A model generated the notes under the pieces. That model did not search any database. It worked only from the letters and a program-made list of their open reading frames with translations, and was not told where the DNA came from. A stretch of 56,788 nt of DNA from an uncultured Ruminococcus sp. (lineage in GTDB: Bacteria > Bacillota > Clostridia > Oscillospirales > Acutalibacteraceae), in NCBI GenBank assembly GCA_902802985.1, contig CADCOE010000067.1, positions 1 through 56,788 on the forward strand, in the 5' to 3' direction. Below, piece by piece: positions 43,243 through 53,259 of the stretch (positions are counted from its first letter, which is position 1; every line of letters begins with the position of its first letter). Made by a program: the position numbers and the translations under genes.

Positions 43243-43280
43243 ATCATATATAAAAACTAAATGATGAAAGCAGGAGTATA

Positions 43281-43919
43281 ATGATGAAACAAAAAAGATG
43301 TGTAGTGATCGGTTCGTCGCCATATACCAAGCCATCGGATTTCAGTGGACAGATACAGCCGGGAGATTACATTGTTTGTGCAGATGGAGGTTATTTGTTT
43401 GCCCTACAACAGGGATTGCGTCCGGAACTGATCGTAGGAGATTTTGATTCTTCCGCTTTTCCCTATGATTATGAGGGCGAAATTATTCGGCTGCCACATC
43501 AAAAAGATGATACAGATACCTTGTATTGCGTAAAAGAATGTATCCGCAGAGGATATAATGATTTTACATTCATCGGAATGTTGGGGGGGCGGGAAGATCA
43601 CACCTATGCTAATCTTTGTACTCTGCTGTATCTCAGCCAACAAGATTGTTGTGCCAGATTGGTGAGTTCCGAGAGAGAGATACAGATGATTTCTCACGGT
43701 AGGTTGGAAATTTCTCATCGGCAAGGGTTAATGTTTTCTATTTTTCCTTTTGGCTGCCGTGAGTGTACGGTTTCTTTGCAGGGATTTTTGTATGAGCTGA
43801 AGGAAGGAACGCTGACAGCTAATTTTCCGTTGGGTGTCAGTAATGAAATTACTTCTCCGAATGCTTGTTTGACGGTACATCGGGGAACAGCAGTAGTTTT
43901 TATTGGCAAAAGTAATTAA
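43281..43919 (+). CDS. thiN: Thiamine pyrophosphokinase
   Basis: 212 aa. It makes thiamine diphosphate from thiamine and ATP. The N-terminal catalytic half shows CADGGYLFAL, IVGDFDSS and the DDTDTLYCVKE motif followed by GMLGGREDHT; the C-terminal half is the thiamine-binding beta-sandwich. The start follows an AGGAG-type SD (CAGGAGTATA). It lies in the usual post-rsgA position, but without rpe between. Confidence 0.9.
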   Translation: MMKQKRCVVIGSSPYTKPSDFSGQIQPGDYIVCADGGYLFALQQGLRPELIVGDFDSSAFPYDYEGEIIRLPHQKDDTDTLYCVKECIRRGYNDFTFIGMLGGREDHTYANLCTLLYLSQQDCCARLVSSEREIQMISHGRLEISHRQGLMFSIFPFGCRECTVSLQGFLYELKEGTLTANFPLGVSNEITSPNACLTVHRGTAVVFIGKSN

Positions 43920-44088
43920 AAAATCAGTGTCAAAAAGTGTCCTCCGTGTATATTATATTATTGTCAGCACGAAACACAGTCCCGCTACTTAACTGTTTCG
44001 GAAACGTTAAGTTTTTATTCTGGAACGGTACAAGACAAAGCCCAAAGCAAATCGGGCATCTATTTTGTCTTAACAGGTTGGTGAAATA

Positions 44089-44238
44089 ATGAGAGGCTGT
44101 ATCAGAAACGGAAATATTCTTGCATTCAGCTTGGGACTGCTTGTTTCTTCCATTTTGCCGCAGAGTTGGGTCATTGTTATCATTGCGATTGTGCTTGCCG
44201 TAACCGCTGTGATCTGTACTCGCTGCTGCAGATATTGA
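44089..44238 (+). CDS. 49-aa hydrophobic small protein upstream of spoVM
   Basis: 49 codons, not recognised. Two hydrophobic stretches separated by LPQSW (ILAFSLGLLVSSI, and then VIVIIAIVLAVTAVICT), with Cys-rich ends (TRCCRY). It could form a two-helix hairpin in the membrane. The start has AGGTTGGTGA 5 to 6 nt upstream. It lies 13 bp before spoVM and is probably co-transcribed. A sporulation role is inferred from that position. Confidence 0.6.
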   Translation: MRGCIRNGNILAFSLGLLVSSILPQSWVIVIIAIVLAVTAVICTRCCRY

Positions 44239-44251
44239 CGGAGGGATACTT

Positions 44252-44347
44252 ATGAAATTTGTAGTTGTGGATAACCCGAAATTTTTTTCTTTCTTTTTGA
44301 GAAAAATGTTTAAGATCAAAAAAATTCCTGCACAGACAATCAACTGA
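44252..44347 (+). CDS. spoVM: Stage V sporulation protein M (SpoVM)
   Basis: 31 aa (MKFVVVDNPKFFSFFLRKMF, then KIKKIPAQTIN). It is an amphipathic helix that senses the convex outer forespore membrane and recruits SpoIVA to start spore-coat assembly. Aligned to B. subtilis SpoVM, Lys2, Phe3, Pro9, Lys10, Phe11, Arg17 and Met19 fall at identical positions. GGAGGGA precedes the ATG. The locus, after thiN, is the same as in Bacillus. The gene is too short for most ORF callers. Confidence 0.88.
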   Translation: MKFVVVDNPKFFSFFLRKMFKIKKIPAQTIN

Positions 44348-44438
44348 CCGCAGGAAAACGCTTTTTGGGGATTTGTCCATTGACAATCGCTATCCTGTAA
44401 ACAACAAGCAATGTTAACCACTTAAATACAAACATTAT
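44348..44438 (+). other. Start of the spoVM-PAP2 intergenic region
   Basis: Nothing firm. A TTGACA at 44380-44385 has no usable -10 at 16-18 bp. The structured element follows. Confidence 0.3.
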
Positions 44439-44571
44439 CAGATCTGTTTGATGACCTCATTCTTTCGTCCCAAATGGTTTTGTTTTATTTCACCCATCGG
44501 CAATAGCGGTTATCCGATGAAACGATCATTTGATTTGGCAATAGGGAGGAGTTGACGAACAGATCTGATGT
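44439..44571 (+). ncRNA. Structured palindromic element of unknown class
   Basis: A perfect 12-bp outer pairing, ATCAGATCTGTT (44439-44450) with AACAGATCTGAT (44560-44571), encloses nested pairings: CCTC with GAGG, CCAAAT with ATTTGG, TTTC with GAAA, and CATCGG with CCGATG. The outer similarity extends a few bases beyond the perfect part on each side. Either a structured non-coding RNA or a small non-autonomous mobile element. No known RNA family is recognised. No promoter is evident just upstream. Confidence 0.5.
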
Positions 44572-44650
44572 GTTATGGATCGGAGTGATGCTGGTAAGAT
44601 TTGCTTTTGGGAAAAAATTTAAAAATAAATATTCCATTTATCAAAAAATA

Positions 44651-44659
44651 TGCTATAAT
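44651..44659 (+). promoter_or_regulatory. Extended -10 promoter of the PAP2 gene
   Basis: TGCTATAAT, an extended -10; the -35 position (44631-44636) is poor. Confidence 0.55.
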
Positions 44660-44691
44660 AGAGTAAGTAATGATGACGAAAGGAGATTTGT

Positions 44692-45234
44692 ATGCTTGAA
44701 CGTATTCAGTCGTGGGACAATAAAATACTGTTGGGGCTGGTGAAAAGACGCACGCCTACACTGAACCGTTTGATGAAAATGATAACGTTTCTTGGCAATA
44801 ACGGTTATGTCTGGTTTGCAATGGCTCTTCCAATGCTTTTGTTTAACAAACTCCGTCTGACAGGCTTTACAATGCTTTTTGCACTCCTTATTTCGTGGTT
44901 AATGAGCGAGGTTACTATCAAGAACATTGTGCGAAGGGTTCGCCCGTGCAAAAAAGATTTTGAACAATATCTTCTTATTAAAGATCCCCCGCAGTATTCT
45001 TTTCCGTCAGGACATTCTGCCACTTCATTTGCTGTTTCAACAGCGATGATTTTTACTTGTCATTACTTATTTATTCCTGCTGTTATTATAGCACTGCTGA
45101 TTGCCTTTTCCAGGGTGTACATAATGGTGCATTATCCCACGGATGTGATTGTGGGTGCTTTGGTCGGAGTGATATGCGGAATGGCAGCTGTTCCCGTTGC
45201 TCCATACATTCCGTTTTTTGATTTTCAGTTTTGA
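44692..45234 (+). CDS. PAP2-family membrane phosphatase
   Basis: 180 aa integral membrane protein. Phosphatase motifs: KNIVRRVRP (K-x6-RP), PSGHS, and SRVYIMVHYPTDV (SR-x5-H-x3-D). Substrates of such proteins are lipid phosphates, mainly undecaprenyl diphosphate or phosphatidylglycerophosphate; which one is not shown. AAAGGAG precedes the ATG. It is likely a one-gene unit. Confidence 0.9.
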   Translation: MLERIQSWDNKILLGLVKRRTPTLNRLMKMITFLGNNGYVWFAMALPMLLFNKLRLTGFTMLFALLISWLMSEVTIKNIVRRVRPCKKDFEQYLLIKDPPQYSFPSGHSATSFAVSTAMIFTCHYLFIPAVIIALLIAFSRVYIMVHYPTDVIVGALVGVICGMAAVPVAPYIPFFDFQF

Positions 45235-45266
45235 TAAGACCGTACAATTTTTATTGTACGGTCTTA
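45235..45266 (+). terminator. Hairpin after the PAP2 gene
   Basis: A perfect 14-bp stem (45235-45248 with 45253-45266). The T-run is imperfect (ATTTTTATT in loop, CTTG after), so termination is probable but not certain. Confidence 0.6.
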
Positions 45267-45276
45267 CTTGTATAAT

Positions 45277-45317
45277 AAAAAACTGCCGTACAACAATAGT
45301 TTACTGTTGTACGACAG
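45277..45317 (-). terminator. Terminator of gdhA
   Basis: Minus strand: a 13-bp stem with one mismatch (45317-45305 with 45295-45283), then six T (45282-45277). Confidence 0.8.
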
Positions 45318-45358
45318 CTTTTATTTTATATTTAGATATTTAGAAGGTATGTATCAAA

Positions 45359-47036
<1,678 letters not shown>

Positions 47037-47065
47037 TTGCTTAAATTACGCACAAGTTGTATAAT
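47037..47065 (+). promoter_or_regulatory. Promoter of purC
   Basis: TTGCTT (47037-47042), 17-bp spacer, TATAAT (47060-47065). No guanine-riboswitch core was recognised in the leader. Confidence 0.6.
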
Positions 47066-47137
47066 TAAAGTTGTTTTTGGAGTAATTTTTGCGAATTTCT
47101 TCATTCCTTTTAAAAATTCGAGAGGAGCATATTCAAA

Positions 47138-47848
47138 ATGGAAAAAACAGAGCTTTTGTACGAAGGTAAAGCAAAAAAGGTTTATGCAATGTCAGACCCC
47201 GACTATTGCATGGTAGAATATAAAGATGACGCTACTGCGTTTAACGGACTGAAAAAGGGTACGATCACAGGCAAGGGCGTTGTTAACAACAGAATGTCTA
47301 ACTTTATGTTTCAGCTTCTGGAAGAGAAGGGGGTACCGACGCACTTCGTAAAAGAGGTCAGCGACCGTGAAACGATTGTCAAAAAAGTAAAAATTGTTCC
47401 TCTTGAAGTGATTATCCGCAATAAGGCGGCAGGTTCTATGGCAAAGCGTCTGGGATTGGAAGAGGGTACAGAGCTGAAAACAACTGTACTGGAGTTTTCC
47501 TACAAAGATGATGACCTTGGCGATCCGCTGATTAACTCCTATCACGCTGTTGCTATCGGTGCGGCTACTTGGGAAGATATTGATACTATCAGCAAGTTGG
47601 CACTCGAAGTCAATCAAAATATGGTGGAGTTTTTCAAAAGCGTAGGTGTAGAACTGATTGACTTCAAACTGGAATTTGGTAAGGACAGCAGCGGAAAAAT
47701 TGTTCTTGCTGATGAAATTTCGCCGGATACTTGCCGTTTTTGGGATATTAAGACTCACGAAAAGCTGGATAAGGATCGTTTCAGACGTGACCTCGGCGGC
47801 GTAGAAGAGGCTTATGCCGAAATGATGAAACGAATAGGACTTGGCTGA
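47138..47848 (+). CDS. purC: SAICAR synthetase
   Basis: 236 aa. Phosphoribosylaminoimidazole-succinocarboxamide synthase, purine step from CAIR and aspartate. Sequence features [11 protein letters not shown], the [16 protein letters not shown] segment, [14 protein letters not shown] and [15 protein letters not shown] fit the family throughout. SD GAGAGGAG precedes the ATG. First gene of the purine cluster. Confidence 0.96.
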   Translation: MEKTELLYEGKAKKVYAMSDPDYCMVEYKDDATAFNGLKKGTITGKGVVNNRMSNFMFQLLEEKGVPTHFVKEVSDRETIVKKVKIVPLEVIIRNKAAGSMAKRLGLEEGTELKTTVLEFSYKDDDLGDPLINSYHAVAIGAATWEDIDTISKLALEVNQNMVEFFKSVGVELIDFKLEFGKDSSGKIVLADEISPDTCRFWDIKTHEKLDKDRFRRDLGGVEEAYAEMMKRIGLG

Positions 47849-47954
47849 TCAGCGGATTGTTTCCAATGATCAATCAAATTGTGATTAGGAAGAAGATTTT
47901 TGTTGGATCATAATGATAAAATGACAGTTTGACAATTTAACCTAAATGGGCAAG

Positions 47955-47989
47955 AAGCCCCCGCCTCTATAGGTGGAGGAGTATGTCAC
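47955..47989 (+). mobile_element. Solitary IS200/IS605-type right-end relic between purC and purF
   Basis: Shares the hairpin and tail of the end at 112-143: GCCTCTATAGGTGG, then GGAGTATGTCAC, with the same CTAT loop. One stem position is mismatched (C opposite A) and there is no tnpB or omega-RNA scaffold before it. It looks like a decaying remnant or the end of a small palindrome-associated element. Confidence 0.65.
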
Positions 47990-47998
47990 GAATTCAGA

Positions 47999-49486
47999 AT
48001 GAATAAATGGATGGTGAACTCTTTGAGTATCAATTCACAGGACTATTTTTCCGAAGGACTGCACGAAGAATGCGGTGTTTTCGGAATATACGGCAGCGAC
48101 AGTCTTTCCCCCGCATATGCCTGTTATAACGGACTTCTGGCTTTACAGCACAGAGGTCAGGAAAGCTGCGGCATATCCGTCAACGACAGGGGAGTTATAT
48201 CAAGTCATAAGAATATGGGACTTGTCAGCGAAGTGTTCAATAACGAGATTCTGGACTCATTAAAAGGTGAAATGGCAATAGCTCATGTAAGATATTCGAC
48301 AGCAGGCGGCAGTGTGCGTGAAAACTCACAGCCGCTTGTTATGCGTTATGTCAAGGGTACATTGGCGATTGCCCACAACGGCAATCTTACCAATGCGTAT
48401 GAGGTTCGCCGTGAACTTGAGAACAGAGGTGCAATTTTCCAGACCACGATTGACTCAGAAGCAATCGCTTATCTTGTGGCAAGAGAGCGTATTAAAGCAG
48501 GCTCGGTAGAAGAGGCTGTTGAAAGAGCGATGAAACAGATTGACGGTGCATATTCACTGCTGGTAATGAGTCCTCAAAAACTGATTGCCGCACGCGATCC
48601 CCACGGTTTCAGACCGCTGTGTATGGGAAAACTCGGAAAGTCTGTGGTATTTGCTTCAGAAACAGCTGCATTGGATGCCTGCGGTGCAGAATTTGTACGT
48701 GATGTAGAACCCGGCGAAATCATTGTGGTCGATGAAAGTGGAATACGCTCTGTCAGAGCCAACTGTCCCAAAGACCACTCAAAGTCACTTTGTGTTTTTG
48801 AATATATTTACTTTGCCCGCACCGACTCTGTGATAGACGGCATCAGTGTGTATGAGTCCCGTAAAGAAGCAGGGCGCATACTGGCAAGAGAGTTTCCGGT
48901 AGAAGCGGATATTGTTATCGGTGTGCCGGAATCGGGTATTGATGCGGCGATCGGTTACAGTGAGGAATCGGGAATACCTTACGAAAAAGGAATTGTCAAG
49001 AACAGCTACATCGGCAGAACATTTATTAAACCGACACAAAAGGAACGTGCCAAAAGTGTTCGGTTAAAGCTCAATCCTCTGCGTTCTGTGATAGAGGGTA
49101 AGAGAGTAGTTGTGATAGATGACTCTATTGTCAGAGGAACAACGTGTGACCGTATTGTCAAAATGCTGAGAAATGCAGGAGCAAAGGAAGTACATTTGCG
49201 TATCAGTGCACCGCCGTTTATCTGGCCGTGTTTTTATGGAACAGACATTCCGTCAAGAGGAGAACTGATTGCCGTAAAGCATACCGTCGAAGAAATTTGC
49301 GAATTGACCGGAGCAGATACATTGGGATTTTTCCCGCCCGAAAGACTTGGCGAACTGCTGCTTGGTAAAAAATGGGGTGTATGCGATGCCTGCTTCTCGG
49401 GCCATTATCCCACTAAAATACCGAATAAAATGCTCGAAGGAAAAGAGCGAGGCGGTTTGGATTATGATAAAAAAATTAAAAAATAA
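47999..49486 (+). CDS. purF: Glutamine amidophosphoribosyltransferase
   Basis: 495 aa. First committed step of purine synthesis: PRPP and glutamine to phosphoribosylamine. EECGVFGIYG shows the nucleophile Cys after a short propeptide, as in B. subtilis. The PRTase motif is VVVIDDSIVRGTT. Cys in SLCVFEYIYF, IWPCFYG and VCDACFSG matches the four ligands of the oxygen-sensitive [4Fe-4S] class. ATG 47999 and ATG 48011 lie next to the IS relic and lack a good SD; TTG 48023 with GGTGA may be the native start. Confidence 0.95.
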   Translation: MNKWMVNSLSINSQDYFSEGLHEECGVFGIYGSDSLSPAYACYNGLLALQHRGQESCGISVNDRGVISSHKNMGLVSEVFNNEILDSLKGEMAIAHVRYSTAGGSVRENSQPLVMRYVKGTLAIAHNGNLTNAYEVRRELENRGAIFQTTIDSEAIAYLVARERIKAGSVEEAVERAMKQIDGAYSLLVMSPQKLIAARDPHGFRPLCMGKLGKSVVFASETAALDACGAEFVRDVEPGEIIVVDESGIRSVRANCPKDHSKSLCVFEYIYFARTDSVIDGISVYESRKEAGRILAREFPVEADIVIGVPESGIDAAIGYSEESGIPYEKGIVKNSYIGRTFIKPTQKERAKSVRLKLNPLRSVIEGKRVVVIDDSIVRGTTCDRIVKMLRNAGAKEVHLRISAPPFIWPCFYGTDIPSRGELIAVKHTVEEICELTGADTLGFFPPERLGELLLGKKWGVCDACFSGHYPTKIPNKMLEGKERGGLDYDKKIKK

Positions 49487-49561
49487 TGAAGAGAATTTGT
49501 TTGTGAGAACAATACATTCCATCGTTCAAATTCCACATTTTAACAGAAGGGTTGGTCATTG

Positions 49562-50992
49562 ATGAAGGACACCTATGAATCACCGCTTTCTTCAAGATAT
49601 GCGGACAAAGAAATGAAATATCTGTTTTCTCCGGATAAAAAATTCAGAACATGGAGAAAACTTTGGATCGCACTTGCGGAGGCTGAAAAGGAACTCGGTC
49701 TGGATATTACACAGGAACAAATCGATGAATTGAAGGCACACGCCGAAGAAATTAATTACGACGTTGCCGAAGAAAGAGAAAAATTGGTACGTCACGATGT
49801 AATGTCGCACGTTTATGCCTACGGTGTACAGTGCCCGAAAGCAAAGGGCATCATCCATCTGGGAGCAACTTCTTGTTATGTAGGTGACAACACAGATGTC
49901 ATTATTATGACAGAGGCTCTCAAAATTGTAGAAAAAAAACTGGTAAGCGTTATTCGTTCGCTCTCTGATTTTGCACGTCAGTATAAAGATCTGCCAACAT
50001 TGGCATTTACTCATTTCCAGCCGGCACAGCCGACTACCGTCGGCAAAAGAGCAACACTCTGGATACAAGATTTGCTGATGGATCTGGAGGATGTACAGTA
50101 TGTCCTCAGTGGAATGAAGCTGCTTGGCTGTAAGGGTACGACAGGTACACAGGCAAGCTTTTTGGAATTGTTTGAGGGCGACCACGAAAAGTGCAAGAAA
50201 ATTGACAAGCTGATCGCTGAAAAAATGGGTTATTCTGATTGCTTTGCGGTTTCGGGGCAGACTTATTCCCGAAAACTTGACAGCAAGGTGCTTAATGTAT
50301 TGGCAGGTATTGCACAGAGTGCGTCAAAATTTTCTAATGACATCCGACTGCTCCAGCATCTCAAAGAGGTGGAGGAACCGTTTGAAAAAAATCAAATTGG
50401 TTCATCGGCAATGGCTTATAAGAGAAATCCAATGCGTTCGGAGCGTATGGCATCTCTGTCCAGATACGTGATGGCCGATGTACTCAATCCGTATATCACA
50501 GCGGCAACACAGTGGTTTGAGCGTACACTGGACGACTCAGCTAATAAGCGTTTGAGTATTCCCGAAGGGTTCCTTGCTGTTGATGCCATTCTTAATCTGT
50601 ATATGAATGTCAGCAGCGGACTGGTAGTGTATGATAAAGTGATCACTCAGCATCTTAAGAGAGAACTGCCGTTTATGGCAACTGAAAATATTATGATGGA
50701 TGCCGTAAAAAGAGGTGGTGACCGTCAGGAACTTCACGAAAAGATCCGAGAGCATTCTATGGCCGCTTCTGCTGTTGTGAAACGTGACGGCGGCGAAAAT
50801 GACCTTCTGCACAGAATAGCAGAGGATCCTGCTTTTGGTGTTACTTTGGAGGAATTGGAAGCCATTCTTCTTCCTGAAAAATATGTGGGCAGGGCACCAC
50901 GTCAGACGGAAGATTTTCTGAATGAAACCGTTGCGGCGGCTTTGAAGCCCTATGAGGCAATGCAAACAGAAACAGCTGAGATTAATGTTTAA
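49562..50992 (+). CDS. purB: Adenylosuccinate lyase
   Basis: 476 aa. It removes fumarate in two steps, from SAICAR and from adenylosuccinate. Conserved blocks: HVYAYGVQCPKAKGIIHLG with its catalytic His region, TLAFTHFQPAQPTTVGKRA, and the signature GSSAMAYKRNPMRSER. It belongs to the longer eukaryote-like/clostridial class. ATG 49562 is preceded by AAGGGTTGG; TTG 49559 is an alternative. Confidence 0.96.
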   Translation: MKDTYESPLSSRYADKEMKYLFSPDKKFRTWRKLWIALAEAEKELGLDITQEQIDELKAHAEEINYDVAEEREKLVRHDVMSHVYAYGVQCPKAKGIIHLGATSCYVGDNTDVIIMTEALKIVEKKLVSVIRSLSDFARQYKDLPTLAFTHFQPAQPTTVGKRATLWIQDLLMDLEDVQYVLSGMKLLGCKGTTGTQASFLELFEGDHEKCKKIDKLIAEKMGYSDCFAVSGQTYSRKLDSKVLNVLAGIAQSASKFSNDIRLLQHLKEVEEPFEKNQIGSSAMAYKRNPMRSERMASLSRYVMADVLNPYITAATQWFERTLDDSANKRLSIPEGFLAVDAILNLYMNVSSGLVVYDKVITQHLKRELPFMATENIMMDAVKRGGDRQELHEKIREHSMAASAVVKRDGGENDLLHRIAEDPAFGVTLEELEAILLPEKYVGRAPRQTEDFLNETVAAALKPYEAMQTETAEINV

Positions 50993-51019
50993 TACTTTGT
51001 GATATGAGGTATATAGATT

Positions 51020-51778
51020 ATGGTACAGACAAATCTTTTTGAAAATACCCCCGCTCATCAGATCGTTGATAAACTTGGTAATTTCTCTATATTGGAATAT
51101 ACAAGAGATTTATCGGTTACATCCAGTTCGGCGTCCACTGCGTATTTTATGAGTAAAATGAACGTTAGAAAAAGACAACTGGTTATTGAACTGAAAAATA
51201 CCGGTGCTATTATGCAGGCGGGTGCAATGCAGATGATGTTAGGCAATGTCAATGCTTCTACCAATATACAAGGTGCCGGTGATTTCTTTAAAAAAATGGT
51301 CGGCGGCAAGGTGACGGGGGAAAGTGGTATCAAGCCAAAATACACCGGAATAGGGCATATTATTCTGGAACCGACCTATAAGCATATTATTCTTCAGAGC
51401 CTGGAGGATTGGGGCGGAGCCATCACCATTGAGGATGGTCTGTTTCTTGCGTGTGATGATACCGTCCAAATGAAGGTGACGGCAAGAACTAATTTCTCAT
51501 CTGCTGTGGCAGGCGGCGAAGGATTGTTCAATAATACGCTTTTTGGCAAAGGGGTGTTTGCCCTTGAAAGTGACGTTCCTGCTTCTGAACTTTTGATATT
51601 TGACCTTGATAACGATGTCCTGAAAATCGACGGCAGTATGGCGATTGCGTGGACACATACATTGAATTTTACGGTGGAACGCACCACAAAATCATTGGTA
51701 GGTTCGGCGGCATCGGGTGAAGGTTTGGTCAACGTATACAGAGGAACAGGCAGGGTATTGGTTGCTCCGGTGACGTAA
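51020..51778 (+). CDS. AIM24-family protein
   Basis: 252 aa. A beta-rich protein with Gly-containing strand repeats, such as AIMQAGAMQMMLGN, and IGHIILEPTYKHIILQSL. These fit the AIM24/TIGR00266 family, named for a yeast mitochondrial protein; the bacterial role is unknown. It sits 27 bp after purB and before purA, inside the purine cluster. SD is GAGG-like (TGAGG, 6 nt). No membrane helix is evident. Confidence 0.8.
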   Translation: MVQTNLFENTPAHQIVDKLGNFSILEYTRDLSVTSSSASTAYFMSKMNVRKRQLVIELKNTGAIMQAGAMQMMLGNVNASTNIQGAGDFFKKMVGGKVTGESGIKPKYTGIGHIILEPTYKHIILQSLEDWGGAITIEDGLFLACDDTVQMKVTARTNFSSAVAGGEGLFNNTLFGKGVFALESDVPASELLIFDLDNDVLKIDGSMAIAWTHTLNFTVERTTKSLVGSAASGEGLVNVYRGTGRVLVAPVT

Positions 51779-51962
51779 TGCGTTGAAAGCAGCAATCAAT
51801 GAATGGCAACTAACAGTTAGAAGTCAGTTTTGGCAAAGTATGAAGACAATGATGATCAAAAAAGATCGTTTTTTATGATAAATAAGATTTTCTTCCTGAG
51901 CAGTAACGGACAAAATTGATTTCTGTGAATTATGTGAAAAAATGAAAGGCTGGTATAAATAA
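51779..51962 (+). other. Intergenic region before purA
   Basis: No gene seen. A small repeat GATCAAAAAAGATC followed by GTTTTTT near 51857-51877 has only a 4-bp stem, too weak to call a terminator. No clear promoter. Confidence 0.3.
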
Positions 51963-53243
51963 ATGGTAAGAGCGATAGTCGGGGCAAACTGGGGTGACGA
52001 AGGTAAAGGAAAGATTACCGATGTACTTTCTCAGGAGTCGGATATGGTCATCAGATTTCAGGGCGGCAGCAATGCCGGTCATACAATCATCAATAACTAC
52101 GGTAAGTTTGCACTCCATCAGCTTCCGTCAGGTGTTTTTTGTGACCATATCATCAATATCATAGGAAACGGTGTGGCACTCAGTGTCGAAAATTTTACGA
52201 AGGAAATTCAATCATTGATTGAAAGAGGTGTGCCCAAGCCGCATATACTTGTATCGGACAGAGCACAGATCGTTATGCCTTATCACGTTCTTTTTGACTG
52301 CTATGAGGAAGAAAGACTCGGCGGAAAAAGCTTTGGTTCTACTAAATCGGGTATTGCACCTTTTTATTCCGACAAATTCTCAAAAATCGGTTTTCAGGTC
52401 AATGAGCTTTACGATGATGTAGATGCTCTGAAAGAAAAGATCGCAAGAATTCTTGAAGTAAAGAATGCCGTTATCAGAAATGTTTATCATAAGGAAGAAA
52501 TCAGTGCGGATGATATGTTTCACAAGCTGATGGAATACAAAGAAGCATTGGCACCCTATGTTGCCAACACCTTTGATATTGTACACGATGCGGCTGTGGA
52601 AGGCAAAAAAATTCTTTTGGAAGGTCAGCTCGGCTCATTGAAAGATACCGATTTTGGTATTTATCCGATGGTAACTTCTTCTAACACGATTGCCGGTTAC
52701 GGTGCAGTGGGAGCGGGCGGTATACCACCGTATGAAATCAAGGATATTATCACGGTTGTCAAAGCGTATTCCAGTGCGGTAGGTGCCGGTGAGTTTGTCA
52801 GTGAAATTTTCGGTGATGAAGCCGACCAGCTTAGAGAACACGGCGGCGACGGTGGTGAGTACGGTGCTACCACTGGCAGACCGAGAAGAATGGGTTGGCT
52901 TGATTTGGTTGCTACCAGATATGGCTGTAAGGTACAAGGGGCAACGCAGGTGGCCTTTACTGTACTGGATGCTTTGGGTTATCTTGACGAAATTCCCGTA
53001 TGTGTTGCCTATGAACTGGACGGTGAGAGAATTGATTATTTCCCGTCAACCACCAAGCTCAAAAGGGCAAAACCTGTTCTTGAGGTTCTTCCCGGCTGGA
53101 AATGTGATATAAGAGGCATTAAGAATTATGAGGAACTTCCCGAAAATTGCCGTAAGTATATCGAGTTTGCAGAAAAGGCAGTGGGCGTTCCGTTCACGAT
53201 GATTTCAAACGGTCCCAAGAGAGAGGACATCATCTACAGATAA
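51963..53243 (+). CDS. purA: Adenylosuccinate synthetase
   Basis: 426 aa. It makes adenylosuccinate from IMP, GTP and aspartate, the AMP branch. The GTP loop is GANWGDEGKGKITD; the IMP-loop region is SNAGHTIINNYGKFALHQLP. FGIYPMVTSSNTIA and KAYSSAVGAGEF also match. SD AAAGG lies rather far (about 12 nt). Only 16 bp separates it from glmS. Confidence 0.97.
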   Translation: MVRAIVGANWGDEGKGKITDVLSQESDMVIRFQGGSNAGHTIINNYGKFALHQLPSGVFCDHIINIIGNGVALSVENFTKEIQSLIERGVPKPHILVSDRAQIVMPYHVLFDCYEEERLGGKSFGSTKSGIAPFYSDKFSKIGFQVNELYDDVDALKEKIARILEVKNAVIRNVYHKEEISADDMFHKLMEYKEALAPYVANTFDIVHDAAVEGKKILLEGQLGSLKDTDFGIYPMVTSSNTIAGYGAVGAGGIPPYEIKDIITVVKAYSSAVGAGEFVSEIFGDEADQLREHGGDGGEYGATTGRPRRMGWLDLVATRYGCKVQGATQVAFTVLDALGYLDEIPVCVAYELDGERIDYFPSTTKLKRAKPVLEVLPGWKCDIRGIKNYEELPENCRKYIEFAEKAVGVPFTMISNGPKREDIIYR

Positions 53244-53259
53244 GTCGGGAGGTATTGTC

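Noticed and set aside
43180..43280. TPP riboswitch before thiN
   Set aside because: No conserved thi-box sequence; only a plain hairpin, and thiN salvage genes commonly lack one.
43930..44421. 163-codon minus-strand frame opposite spoVM
   Set aside because: It is antisense to spoVM and the 49-codon gene, lacks a usable start signal and resembles no protein.
44552..44743. 63-codon frame before the PAP2 gene
   Set aside because: It begins inside the palindromic element, crosses the PAP2 promoter and runs into PAP2 in a different frame.
47066..47137. Guanine or purine riboswitch before purC
   Set aside because: Only a simple 7-bp hairpin (CGAATTT/AAATTCG) is seen; the conserved three-way junction loops are absent.
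53244..53259. glmS ribozyme
   Set aside because: Only 16 bp separate purA and glmS, so there is no room for it.
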